This document shows positions 54,852 through 64,000 of a stretch of DNA of 64,000 bases, in pieces. The notes beneath the pieces were generated by a model that was given only the letters and a program-made list of their open reading frames with translations, was not told where the DNA came from and did no database searches. Both the position numbers and the translations under genes were made by a program. The stretch is from Coleophoma eucalyptorum (lineage: Eukaryota > Ascomycota > Leotiomycetes > Helotiales > Dermateaceae): the NCBI GenBank assembly GCA_026120035.1, contig JALRME010000028.1, positions 253,255 to 317,254 on the forward strand, in the 5' to 3' direction. Position 1 is the stretch's first letter; each line of letters opens with the position of its first letter.

Positions 54852-55922
54852 TTATGAAAAGTCTTCTCCAACCTCCTCTATGCTTTCTTTTATCCTTGTA
54901 CAAAGTGCGACCTTCCAATTATCCAATGGGCTTACTTTGTTGTAAAGGAATAATTTGTCCCCAAATGCCTCCTGATCTCCTTCCTGAACAGCAGCCGCAA
55001 GATCCACGAGCAACTGGTATTCCCTTTGGTTACCGAACGATGGATCCATCTGAAGATATTCTTGGAATGCCCGATTGGTGTCAACCATGTCTCCACGCGC
55101 CAAGTGGCAGAGCCCAGCCTTGAGAAGATATTCCTTAACAGACCATTTCATTGCAGCACTGGCCAAGGAAGACCTGGCTACACCTTCGAAGTGTTTGATG
55201 GACAGTAGATATCTATCGTCAGCCTTGGGATCTTGCTTAAGAGCTGCAATATCTGCAACCTTGAGGAAGTTCTTGTTTGCCAGCCTAGATCGAGATCAGT
55301 ATGAGAAATATCAAGTTTGCCAGTTGTGTGCCATACGTAGGAGCATTATCACCCTGATACCATTTTCCGGCTTTCTCGTAGGAATCCAGAGCTTCTTTCA
55401 TCATACCTTGCTCCTCCTGCAACTCTGCCAACATTTGAACCTGAGCTGCAGCTCTTCGGAAATTACCCCTCGCAGTGTATCTATCGATAACTTGCTCTTG
55501 GCATCGAACTGCTTCAGCGGGTTGAGTCATTCGAAACGCGTTGAACGCCTGTTGAAGAGTATTTGCTGCATCGTCCGGCTCGTTGAGTTTATTCTTCTGT
55601 ATATCTGCAATTGTCTTGAACACTGCGCCAGCTTCATCCACTATTATCATGATAATTAGGTATTTATTTGATTGAGTGGCGGGGAGGAGGACTTACACTG
55701 GTCTGCTGTCTTGAAAGCACTTGCCGCAAGGTTGTATTTTTCCACGGCTGCTTGCCATTTGTCCTCTTTTGATGAGCTGAAAAACCCAGACATCACTCCC
55801 CCCGTTTCAGCTTTCTTCTGCAAAGCTTGCGCCTATTATTTATTAGCAGCCATCTTATCAGCGAAGTGCAATGCGGGGTCTCTATTTACCTCTCGTAGCA
55901 GAGCGCGGGGATCTCCAGACAT
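54852..55922 (-). CDS. SEC17: Alpha-SNAP, vesicular fusion protein Sec17
   Basis: Four exons in transcript order: 55922-55890, 55832-55697, 55640-55337 and 55284-54852, giving 301 aa (about 292 in yeast). Alpha-SNAP bridges SNARE bundles and the ATPase NSF/Sec18 to recycle SNAREs after membrane fusion. The TPR-like helical repeats are clear: KAETGGVMSGFFSSSKEDKWQAAVEKYNLAASAFK, EAGAVFKTIADIQKNKLNEPDDAANTLQQAFNAF, NFRRAAAQVQMLAELQEEQ, MMKEALDSYEKAGKWYQGDNAPT, and the C-terminal AAMKWSVKEYLLKAGLCHLARGD. The acidic end (ESIEEVGEDFS) takes the place of the usual C-terminal motif that stimulates NSF. The first exon codes only 11 residues. The gene sits 472 bp from the convergent NLR. Confidence 0.95.
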
Positions 55923-56334
55923 GGCTGCGGAGGGTAGGGCTAGGGTCGCAGGGTTTGAGTAATTTGTGATAAAAAGTGAGGCGTATTGTAAGTTGTTGGT
56001 CTCTGGAAAGATGCAACTGCAGATGTGTTGTGTTCATTCGCAGATGTTCGGACATGACCTGTGACGCCAATCGCCTTAATCGACTAGCGCCATTTCGGAG
56101 CTTCGACCTTTACACTAGGCGCAGCACAGAAGCGTCGCGGTAGCTCTCAAAGTACATCAGTTTCAAGACTTGGCAGCCCAAGCAATTGTAAGTTTATGTT
56201 CCTTGGGTCGTTACCGTAATAAACCCCAAAGCTGCACAAGGTAGGTCGTGTTGTACAGGTAAAATTTCTTCTTGAGAACTGTCCTTGAGACTTCATATTC
56301 TGATCAAGCTCCAGAAAACCTTTATTAAACAACA
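55923..56334. other. Divergent promoter region, sec17 / GatC-like gene
   Basis: 412 bp between start codons on opposite strands; it should hold both promoters. No TATA box or other clear element was recognised. Confidence 0.45.
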
Positions 56335-57120
56335 ATGTCTGGCTCAGTTTGTATGAGATGTCGCATGGCAATGCGACGCGCCGTCTATCAGCACTCCCAG
56401 TATCGAAACATCTTTAGCACATCACGCAGGCTTGAAGGTGATGCAACGAATCCTAAGAATAGCGATGAGCTCGAAGCCATGATACAAGATACACAACAGC
56501 AAAGAAACAAAGCAAATGAAGCATTCCTCAAACGATCACCAGCTTCGAGACCAGGTCAAGCAGCAATGACTACTCGGGACTTCATACCCTTAGACAGAAC
56601 GAAACATGTTTCTGAGCCCGAACCTCCAAGTAACATTGACATTGATGAGCTACTATCCAAACCTAGCTGGTCTGTTCGCAGTCTCTTGCCTTCCGCGGAA
56701 CCTCCCATCAACAGCGAAATTACGCCCGAGAAGCTTCATCATCTACTGCGATTATCTGCGCTTCCACAGCCGAAGGATGCTGAGGAAGAAGCTTCGATGC
56801 TTAAAACTCTACATTCACAACTTCACTTTGTGAGAGATATACAATCAGTGAATACAGAAGGCGTGGAACCATTAGTGGGCATTAGAGATGAGACCAAGGC
56901 TGGGCTCGAAAGCGAAATGATATCCTTGGATTCACCAGAAATTATGGAGGCCTTGGAGAATGAGGTTGTGCAAGGGAGAAACCAACGGCCTCGTAGAAGG
57001 AGAGATGTCGAAGTTGACACGCAAGGCGTGGAGGACTGGGATGTCCTTAGGACCGCGGGAAGGACGGAGGGAAGATATTTCGTTGTGAACAGTGGCAAAG
57101 CTGAACAAGCATCAGAATAA
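56335..57120 (+). CDS. GatC-like protein, mitochondrial
   Basis: A single exon of 261 aa. The middle part (about 105-190) matches the Glu-tRNA(Gln) amidotransferase subunit C fold: SWSVRSLLPS, then ITPEKLHHLLRLSALPQPKDAEEEASMLKTLHSQLHFVRDIQSVNTEGVEPLVGI. GatC stabilises the GatA/GatB amidotransferase that converts Glu-tRNA(Gln) to Gln-tRNA(Gln) in mitochondria. The N-terminus (MRRAVYQHSQYRNIFSTSRRL) is a basic, Arg-rich mitochondrial-type leader. The protein is much longer than bacterial GatC (about 95 residues), with an extended N-terminal linker and a C-terminal tail ending in a GRYFVVNSGK segment. Fungal mitochondria often use GatF in place of GatC, so the exact role is less certain than the fold. 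Confidence 0.72.
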   Translation: MSGSVCMRCRMAMRRAVYQHSQYRNIFSTSRRLEGDATNPKNSDELEAMIQDTQQQRNKANEAFLKRSPASRPGQAAMTTRDFIPLDRTKHVSEPEPPSNIDIDELLSKPSWSVRSLLPSAEPPINSEITPEKLHHLLRLSALPQPKDAEEEASMLKTLHSQLHFVRDIQSVNTEGVEPLVGIRDETKAGLESEMISLDSPEIMEALENEVVQGRNQRPRRRRDVEVDTQGVEDWDVLRTAGRTEGRYFVVNSGKAEQASE

Positions 57121-57273
57121 GTAATTGTTATTGCAGGCCTTGATACCCCAAATCACCTCAGGTTTATCGCAATTTAGGAAATGACTGTGCAAACATTTCA
57201 ACTATTAAAATGACCTTTGTACGAATGTAAAGAATGTATGGTTTGTCTCTGGTCTCGAACCATCATATATTTA

Positions 57274-59397
57274 TCAGACATTTACCGCCTTTCTCCCAAA
57301 GTGCAGTCTTTCCGTTGCTCTCTCCATGAATGTCTCATCAGTCTTATGCTGGACATCTTTCTGCATTTTCGCAGCCTCTTTATCTGGATCCGTTTCCTCG
57401 TGCTTTTTCTGCTCTTGCTCTTTCTGATCTTGTTCTTCCAACAATGCTAGTGTTTCTTCCTCCTTGTATACTTCTTCTACGTCAATATCTTCAAATCCGA
57501 TCTTCTCTAAGATCGAACCGACAAGGTACTGATAGCGAAGGTGGCCGCTCACCATCTCGCTCACATCTACGTTTTCGACACCCTTGACATCTTGGATCTC
57601 CTGGATACCGGCGACTCCATACTGAATACTACTTGTTCGATAGAGGAATGCAAGTATGTAGTCATTTTCTGAGTAGACATTGATGAGTCTGCCAGAAACC
57701 ACGCTGCGCATCGCTCTCCAGACTGTAGCATCAGAGGGAGCCGGTGTACCGATCAATACAACGGACTCAATCAATCCAAATGCACGTCGTTCTGCCAAGC
57801 TCATGAGACATTGATATACCACTCTAGCCCCCAAGCTGTAAGCGATCAGCGTGACGGGGCGTTCACCTTGAGCCTTATTGATAAGAGCATCAGCGAGAAC
57901 TAAGCCGGCCTTGTCCGCACGACTTTTTGCAACACTGAATGGGTTATCTACAACCTTGCTGACTTTCAAAAGTGCAATTGGCCATAGTGCATCCATCAAG
58001 CTGGCAAATATAGTTCGTGCAATGATCTCCTTTTTCGCGACAGACCATGCAGCACTCTTCACAACTGCTTCCAAAGAGCTTCCGAGCTTCATCAGAGCCT
58101 CCAACTCCCATCGAAGTGCAAAGACCTCGCTCTGGTGCCCCAATACCCTCCATGGAGTGATAATATCCTCTCTTTGGGTCAGCCAGCCACTGATGCCAAT
58201 CGTGACTCGCAATCTCCGATCCTCGGCTGGAGCCTCTTTGCCATGGATACGGCTTGTTGAACCTCTTAAAGGTAGGAAAGAAAAGTCGGCAACTTCTTTT
58301 GCGTATGCGTCGACCATCTTGCCAGTCATTCGCCCACCATAAGCACCGAAAAGACTGCCTACAATCACACCACTCTCTGCCAGTGCTCCCAGCAACCCAG
58401 CCGCTGCGGTCGCTCCCAGTCCAAGGCCGCCCATAATGGTACCGATTGCACCAGCAACCAAAGGAGCAGCGAGTCCTCCTGTAACTCCAATAAGCGCTGC
58501 TCCAGCCACACCAGCCAACCCGACTTTCCACCTTCGAGCTGTTTGGTTCTCTTCGCCTCTCTTCTTTGTTTCCTCATCACCAGACATGTGTTTGGCTGCT
58601 TCAAGGAGGGTTTGTGCAACCTTAACTTCATTTTCAGTTAAGACATGTAGCGGAAGATGCAGAGACGAGGTGATATGTAGGAGAAGAATACGTGAATGAG
58701 CGATGTAATGCTCAAGACCTAAGAGTAGTAACAGCATAGCATTAAGAAGCATTTCTCGCTTCTCCCTGGGCAGGTTGCAGAGCGAGGTCGATGTGGGAGG
58801 ATATAATTCGGTCAACGCTGCATCGGTATTCTCAGTGTTTGTGTTCGATCCTAATACATATATTATTAACTACTAAGGCATGATATTTCCTGGTTAGGTA
58901 TGATACTCACGAACGACTTTCTTATCTGGTGGAGATGCAGTATCAGGTGTAATAATCTCATGAGCCTTTTCTTTCTGCTCTTCGATGACCTCTTTAGGCT
59001 TGTTTACAATAGTGCCGACCCTTGATATTACAGACTCTTGCCAGGTTTGGAAAAACTCCAATGCGTCTTTCTTCAGGTCGAGCATCCTCGGTGCAGACAA
59101 CTCATTCTCGCGCTTTTCACGCATTTTGCGGGTATTTGCTTCATCCTCGGTTTCTTCATGTGGCTCGTCATCCTTGACATTAGGATTCTTATCGGTGATA
59201 TTCAGTGCTTGAGATGGCTTCCTGCCAGTGGTGATCGATGCATCAAATGTATCTCTTATCTGCTTTTGCATCACTTCAGTGATAGCTGCGATAAGAAGCG
59301 TCAAATCGACTCGCTCATCTGAGGTGAGAAGTGTGCTGAGATCTTGCTCCTGCTCGTGAGCATGAGCAGACTCGCCTTTTCCAGACCATGGAGTCAT
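57274..59397 (-). CDS. DUF726 alpha/beta-hydrolase membrane protein (Mil1/TMCO4 type)
   Basis: Two exons in transcript order: 59397-58911 and 58850-57274, giving 687 aa. The family (yeast YFL034W/MIL1, human TMCO4) has glycine-rich transmembrane hairpins, here KVGLAGVAGAALIGVTGGLAAPLVAGAIGTIMGGLGLGA. A hydrolase-like core follows: RVTIGISGWLTQREDIITPWRVLG, EVFALRWELEALMKLG and LIAYSLGARVVYQCL (A-x-S-x-G nucleophile elbow). Then come VVLIGTPAPSDATVWRAMRSVVSGRLINVYSENDYILAFLYR (Asp) and VSGHLRYQ (His). The catalytic Ser, Asp and His candidates are all present. The yeast protein interacts with a clathrin adaptor subunit. The N-terminal about 160 residues and the Glu-rich C-terminal 80 residues are charged and probably disordered. 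The ATG at 59397 is the first of the frame that fits. Confidence 0.85.
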
Positions 59398-59986
59398 GAT
59401 TGATGTATTATTGAAGGACTTATAATAAATGAATGTAGTCTTATAGCAAGTCACAAGCAGGGGAATGCTAAATGACGTTTGCAAAATAGCACAGCCTTGC
59501 GCATGTGAGTGACAAGGCTGAACGGGTAGGGCTGAAGTAAGATCTTTACTGTGTTCCCTGCAGGATGCTCTTCGGACCACCCCCTTTGCAAAAGAATAAG
59601 GTATAGAGAGAATTCATTGATAATAGGCATTTTAAATGAGCCCAGTAATTCTTTCATTTTGTAAACCTCACTAGAAATGACGAGGCAATGGTGGTAAATA
59701 GCTAGGCGGTCCATAGTGTGCTTGTCATATTGACAGATTTACATTTTGCCTTCACCATACTGTGCTTTCAGATGCATGGTAATATCATAGCTCATGAATG
59801 AGACACTCTTCCAGAGGTTGCTTGCTTGTAGTTGGAAATCCTGAAGGCGTCCTACCATTAGATCAAAGCTCGTCGTCTAGACAGACCTTCAAAGCCTGCT
59901 TATTCGGATTGGGTAGGAACCTCGCAAATTCCATGAACCCGGCGGCAATGGCTGGATTTTAAACGGTCCTAGAGCTTATATCCAAC
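59398..59986. other. Intergenic region upstream of the DUF726 gene
   Basis: 589 bp between two minus-strand genes: the DUF726 promoter and the 3' flank of the small membrane-protein gene. Small minus-strand frames here have no motifs. Confidence 0.4.
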
Positions 59987-60458
59987 TTACTGCCGGCTAC
60001 TGTCACCTTCTTTCGAGCTTCGTTCAGACTCGTCAAAAGGCGCTGTGCGAGCACTGGGTTGTTCATCCTTTGCCCACAGTCCAAAATTCGTCCACCATGA
60101 CTTTGTGTTTGAGGCAGTATTCGGGTATAAAATATCTTCCGTCGTTTTACTTCGACTCATGGCGGCCTCAGCTTGTGCTAATTTCTTGACGTCGTCTTCT
60201 TTCGCTTGAGTCAAATCTGATGGAACTCTGCAATAGTCAGCATGGGGGCTGGTAGTAGGAACCAAGTTCCATACAAATCTTGCCTATCTTTTTCTTGCTT
60301 TGCTATGCTTTCCTCCTTAAACGCTGGGCCAAAGACATAAAGGCCTGATATCTGTGAGTAAGGCAGCCAAAACATCTTAACGTGTGGTAGAGGGTACCAT
60401 TGATAATACCGAAGCCTGTCGCAACGAACAACGGCAAGATACCTCGGATTCTACTCAT
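59987..60458 (-). CDS. Small single-TM protein, conserved-looking
   Basis: Three exons in transcript order: 60458-60398, 60344-60275 and 60227-59987, giving 123 aa. The N-terminus (MSRIRGILPLFVATGFGIINGLYVFGPAFKEE) is one transmembrane helix followed by a charged stretch, the design of small mitochondrial inner-membrane or assembly proteins of fungi. The C-terminal 70 residues are polar with a WWTNFGLWAKDE patch and a Ser-rich end. I do not recognise the family. The donor of intron 2 is ambiguous: GT at 60274 is used here, but a GC donor at 60283 after ...EKDR (AG|GCAAGA) also keeps the frame and would remove three residues (QDL becomes R). Confidence 0.68.
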
Positions 60459-60721
60459 TATCTTAGCCTGTAGCTCTTCGTACAGAACGTTGGTATGTTG
60501 GCTGTAATTCAAAGCTGATGATGCTCATGATGTTATCTAAGCTGGTGAAGCACCATCCAAATTTGGCTGACTAATCACGACCAAGCTCAAGTCGCGTCTA
60601 CCTCGACGCGTCGTCACCTGCAAATACCCTCAACGTCTACACTTTTGGAAAAGCGCGTTTGGAACAACTTCAGATACGTGAGGATGTTGTTATAATGATA
60701 CCAATATGATATCGATCCTCC

Positions 60722-63700
60722 ATGGCTTCTTGGAAGGAGAAAGGCGAGGTTCCGGACTCGGACGAAGAGGATCTTTTGGACAGCCAACATACCGATGACC
60801 ATGACGGCGAAATCCTCAGAAGTCCGAGACAGCAGGACAAAGAGATCAAAGGATATGAAGACACCAATGATATTCGACACCATACTGGATATGAAGTGCC
60901 AGAAAAGAGTCAGCTGAACGAATCTCAAAAGATAATTCAAGATGCGTCAGATACCCGGCAAGTGGCACATCCGCAAACAGGAGACAGGTTCACTGCAAAC
61001 TTTGAAATTCTAATCGAAGATGCTCTGAACACTGTTGATATCTCACCGGATTTTACCCCATTTCCAAGACACCCTTCACCACCCAGGAGTATTGCAGCAA
61101 CCTCCGGAAACGATGGACATCATTTTGATACAGCAGAGCCATGCTTGGCCGAATCACCTTCGACTGCTCCGACTACAAGCCAAAGTCACGCCGCAGATGA
61201 AATATCTAGAAGCTATATTCGTATTTCGTCTCCAGCGTCAAGTATTTTATCTTCGGTGCCATCAAGTCTAGCTTCAGTTGACTTCAGTGGCTCTCGTGAG
61301 CACACACGGAGTCCTAGCCCTCAAAACATCCCAAGGCTGGGTACCCAAAGACCTGCTCTTCAGTACACAGCTGATAATCCTGAGCAAGAAATTCAATTCC
61401 GGAAAAGGAACTTGCGTGAGAGAAAGGCGATACAGGTTCATCCTTACCTCTTGGAACAACAAAAGTACCGGCAATCCCTGAAGGCACGCGGTATTACACC
61501 CATGAGAATTGAACATGCTTATAGAGAAGGTTTGCATAGCTATCAACAGCAATCATCTCAATCGAGTGACTCTCATGTCGGAGGAACACAGACAACAGAC
61601 TCACAGAATGTAGACGTCAATGTCGGAGAAAGCAGTGTGTTCAACGAAAATATGTTCAGATTTGATTCGTCGCCACCTCTAGAGCGGCCACAGTCTGTAG
61701 ATGATCCGTTTGGTTCAACTAAGACGGGATTTGTGGACGATTCTGATGAGGAACTCCCGTCCGTTGACGAGCTCGCCAAACAAACAAGTATACTGAAGCC
61801 GTCACGCCCGAGGAGCTATTCCATGAAACGGAAACGTTCAGCGATATCTAGTATACAAAACCCAAGCAAAAAGATTGTCACTCCGGGTGTAAATGACCTC
61901 GATCCTTTCAACTTTCAGAATACTCCTCAGACGACTAGCTCACAGTTCTCTCGAGCTACTACTAAAACCACCTTGCAATCTCAAGCGTTATTCAAGTCCA
62001 AACCTTCTCGACATACATCTGGAGAGCGACTAGTCAACTCCTTTGAAGTGAATGAGCCGCAGATCCATGGCGTACTGGCTTTTCCTGGCCCCTCGACCAG
62101 TGGAGGCAAACAAAGTTCAGACCTTTTTTTGATAGACCCAGACAGTGATACGGAAGAAGAAACTCAGCCTGGTCTATCACAAGAGCAAGGCAATGTTTCA
62201 TCAAGTTCGTCTGATGAGTCAGTCGGTGTTCGGAAAGTAGGCAGGAGACTTGGTGGCGTGCTCCCTGCTTCGCATTTGCGTCTTGTTCACGAGCAGACAC
62301 AACCAAATCAAATAAGCCGCCAAAATCGAGATGGTCTAAGTTTATCTCCTGGAAGACAACGCCGTGGGGTCGCGCTTCCTAAGCCCCGTAGTGGCAGTCG
62401 CAACTTCAAAGTAGTGTCCGCGGACGAGTTCTCATTCTTGTCTGACGCCGATACCGACGATGAAAACTCTTATTCATTTCTCCGAGATAGTTCTGTACGA
62501 GCTCAGATTGCGGGGCCCAGTGGTTCATATCTGAATCAGGAACTGGGCTCAGCTGAAGAGGATGATAGGATTGATGCAATGCTACCATCACGAAAACGCC
62601 AAGTAAAGAGTCAGGATGGGGGTATACGGAAAAGAAGACGAATATTACCAAACTCGATGTTTGGAAAGTCTGCAGGTGGTCCTTCGCGTCAGCCAAAAAT
62701 CACTGAATCGTTGGTATATCCTCGCAATAGATCCTCTTCTACTGGCAACGTGCTTCCTTCAAGAAAACGCACCTCTGGCAAGAAGCGAGTTGCAAGTGGA
62801 AGAAAATTCTCAGGTACTCCAAGCTTAAGTATTTTGGACGTCACGGAGGATACCATGCAAACAACATCCCGAATCCCCAGGTTCATCAGAATTGCCACTC
62901 GTACAGCTAGGATGAGGATGGACAAGGGCAGACAGAGCCCAACAAGAAAATTCATCCGACTGGACAACCGCGATGACACGCTCATGGTTCAAAATGTGCT
63001 TCGCGAATGGAGATTGGGCATGATTAGCCAGAAGGATTATGCAACTCAAAGGGAGCCTCGTCCCGGGCCTCAGCAGCAGCAAGTGTTTATGAAACAAACT
63101 GGAACCCAGCGGCAGATTGAGTCAGAAAACGCAGAGAAGAAGCGCAACTCACGCCAACTCACTGTGGTTTCTAGGGCAAAGCAGACATCTATCAACAAGT
63201 TTATTGCCCGCCAGAAATCAGATGCGGTAAAGGCAAGAGACAGGAAGGCTGCAGGATATCCCACTGGTTATTGCAGGCGCCCTATGACAAATTTTGAGCC
63301 ACCTGCAGCTAGGCCAGCACAACTCGAGGCATCTGTGAGTGACTACAATAATAGACATTCTACGTCTGCGTTTAGTGCCTCCAAGAGAGCTCTTGATGCA
63401 CTTTATCGAAGTCGTCGGCGAGGTCCTGTGGGAAATACAAAGGTTACTTTAAACCGCTTCCTCGCTGACAATGATCCACTTGCTCACTTGCAGCCACAAC
63501 GGCATGAGCGGGCCGCTAGTAATGATGCTGGCGGTAATGATGTTCACCTGATAAGTGAGCGTCGTGCTCGAAAACAGCAGCCAAAGCGCTTTGATGCAGG
63601 TGCAGCTAGATATCGACAACCGAGCGAACCTTTGTTACTGGATTATGTTGATATCAGTGCAGAGACCGATCTTGGTCATGAGAACAAGCTCACCGGTCTG

Positions 63701-64000
63701 GCAAAGTTTGGTACCAACTATCCAAAACATTTCGATGTACTGCCACTTCAACCTGGGGTTTTCTTCCACGAAAGCACGTTCATAGGGAGTGGCAAGTTGG
63801 CGTCTGCTGCCGAATTTCCAAACTCTGTTGACCTCAAAGCCCGCCGTTCTTGCGTCACTTTCAACTTGGGACATCAGCAATATAAATGGGGAAAATGGGA
63901 CGATAACGTTTCATCGGAACTTGGATTGTGTTTCGACTTTATTACGGAGGCTGCCTGCAGCGCTAGCTCATTGGAGTCTACAGGTACTCAGGACGCTGTG
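60722..64000 (+). CDS. Mus7/MMS22 family DNA-repair protein (5' part, runs off the window)
   Basis: An open frame of 1093 codons from ATG 60722 to the last base of the window, with no stop and no intron. It belongs to the fungal Mus7/MMS22 family, partners of the Rtt101/Cul4-type ubiquitin ligase that protect stalled replication forks. Evidence: an acidic start (KGEVPDSDEEDLLDS), the motif EIQFRKRNLRERKAIQVHPYLLEQQKYRQSLKARGI typical for the family, and long Ser/Asp-rich disordered stretches with basic clusters (SMKRKRSA, RKRRRILP) that could be nuclear signals. Later come QTSINKFIARQKS and a folded-looking end (GTNYPKHFDVLPLQPGVFFHESTFIGSG). The C-terminal Mus7 domain should follow beyond 64000. 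The upstream gene starts 263 bp away on the other strand, implying a shared divergent promoter (60459-60721). Confidence 0.9.
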   Translation, partial: MASWKEKGEVPDSDEEDLLDSQHTDDHDGEILRSPRQQDKEIKGYEDTNDIRHHTGYEVPEKSQLNESQKIIQDASDTRQVAHPQTGDRFTANFEILIEDALNTVDISPDFTPFPRHPSPPRSIAATSGNDGHHFDTAEPCLAESPSTAPTTSQSHAADEISRSYIRISSPASSILSSVPSSLASVDFSGSREHTRSPSPQNIPRLGTQRPALQYTADNPEQEIQFRKRNLRERKAIQVHPYLLEQQKYRQSLKARGITPMRIEHAYREGLHSYQQQSSQSSDSHVGGTQTTDSQNVDVNVGESSVFNENMFRFDSSPPLERPQSVDDPFGSTKTGFVDDSDEELPSVDELAKQTSILKPSRPRSYSMKRKRSAISSIQNPSKKIVTPGVNDLDPFNFQNTPQTTSSQFSRATTKTTLQSQALFKSKPSRHTSGERLVNSFEVNEPQIHGVLAFPGPSTSGGKQSSDLFLIDPDSDTEEETQPGLSQEQGNVSSSSSDESVGVRKVGRRLGGVLPASHLRLVHEQTQPNQISRQNRDGLSLSPGRQRRGVALPKPRSGSRNFKVVSADEFSFLSDADTDDENSYSFLRDSSVRAQIAGPSGSYLNQELGSAEEDDRIDAMLPSRKRQVKSQDGGIRKRRRILPNSMFGKSAGGPSRQPKITESLVYPRNRSSSTGNVLPSRKRTSGKKRVASGRKFSGTPSLSILDVTEDTMQTTSRIPRFIRIATRTARMRMDKGRQSPTRKFIRLDNRDDTLMVQNVLREWRLGMISQKDYATQREPRPGPQQQQVFMKQTGTQRQIESENAEKKRNSRQLTVVSRAKQTSINKFIARQKSDAVKARDRKAAGYPTGYCRRPMTNFEPPAARPAQLEASVSDYNNRHSTSAFSASKRALDALYRSRRRGPVGNTKVTLNRFLADNDPLAHLQPQRHERAASNDAGGNDVHLISERRARKQQPKRFDAGAARYRQPSEPLLLDYVDISAETDLGHENKLTGLAKFGTNYPKHFDVLPLQPGVFFHESTFIGSGKLASAAEFPNSVDLKARRSCVTFNLGHQQYKWGKWDDNVSSELGLCFDFITEAACSASSLESTGTQDAV

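Noticed and set aside
1..64000. tRNA genes, rRNA, CRISPR arrays, telomere repeats
   Set aside because: I looked for T-loop-like GTTCRANNC strings in context, regular spaced repeats and TTAGGG runs, and saw none that hold up. A tRNA scan by program would be decisive.

Overview
The window is nuclear DNA from a filamentous ascomycete (Pezizomycotina). Genes lie on both strands with 0.1-2 kb spacers. Most are split by 44-120 nt GT-AG introns, with TAAC/TGAC-type branch sites before the acceptor. The products include fungus-typical families: a fungal-type opsin, HbrB, Mus7/MMS22, a NACHT-ankyrin NLR, a LaeA-like methyltransferase and a But2-domain protein. The close match I recall for Vma2, Vps39 and the phosphate transporter points to Leotiomycetes (Helotiales), but that is inference. 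No bacterial features, CRISPR arrays, rRNA, tRNA or intact transposons were recognised. Exon models were built by hand from reading frame, splice consensus and family continuity.

Layout. 1-1.8 kb: no gene seen. 1.8-10 kb: housekeeping genes, namely Vps39/Vam6 (HOPS), Gon7-like (KEOPS), an HbrB TORC2 subunit and a MYND zinc-finger protein. 10.6-13.6 kb: an F-box protein and a microbial-type rhodopsin that keeps the proton-pump residues. 15-22.7 kb: accessory genes, namely a secreted But2-domain protein, a CmcJ-like oxygenase fused to about 25 NFHAG-type repeats, an SDR and a second F-box-like protein. 24.5-28.6 kb: a small metabolic group (methyltransferase, NmrA-like reductase, SRPBCC protein). 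29.2-34.1 kb: a secreted aldose 1-epimerase and the V-ATPase B subunit in seven exons. 34.4-36.6 kb: a decayed gene and an AT-rich orphan. 37.5-45.7 kb: a two-TM membrane protein, HMG-CoA lyase, Dph1 and an SPX-domain phosphate transporter. 46.8-49.3 kb: a GNAT acetyltransferase and an FAD monooxygenase. 51.5-56 kb: a NACHT-ankyrin NLR converging on alpha-SNAP (sec17). 56.3-64 kb: a GatC-like protein, a DUF726 protein, a small membrane protein and the 5' part of a Mus7/MMS22 gene that leaves the window.

Most genes act independently. Two arrangements suggest joint function. The NLR next to sec17 recalls the NLR/SNARE-machinery allorecognition pair plp-1/sec-9 of Neurospora. The methyltransferase/NmrA/SRPBCC trio could modify a metabolite. 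The most unusual single protein is the repeat-oxygenase fusion at 16910-18619.
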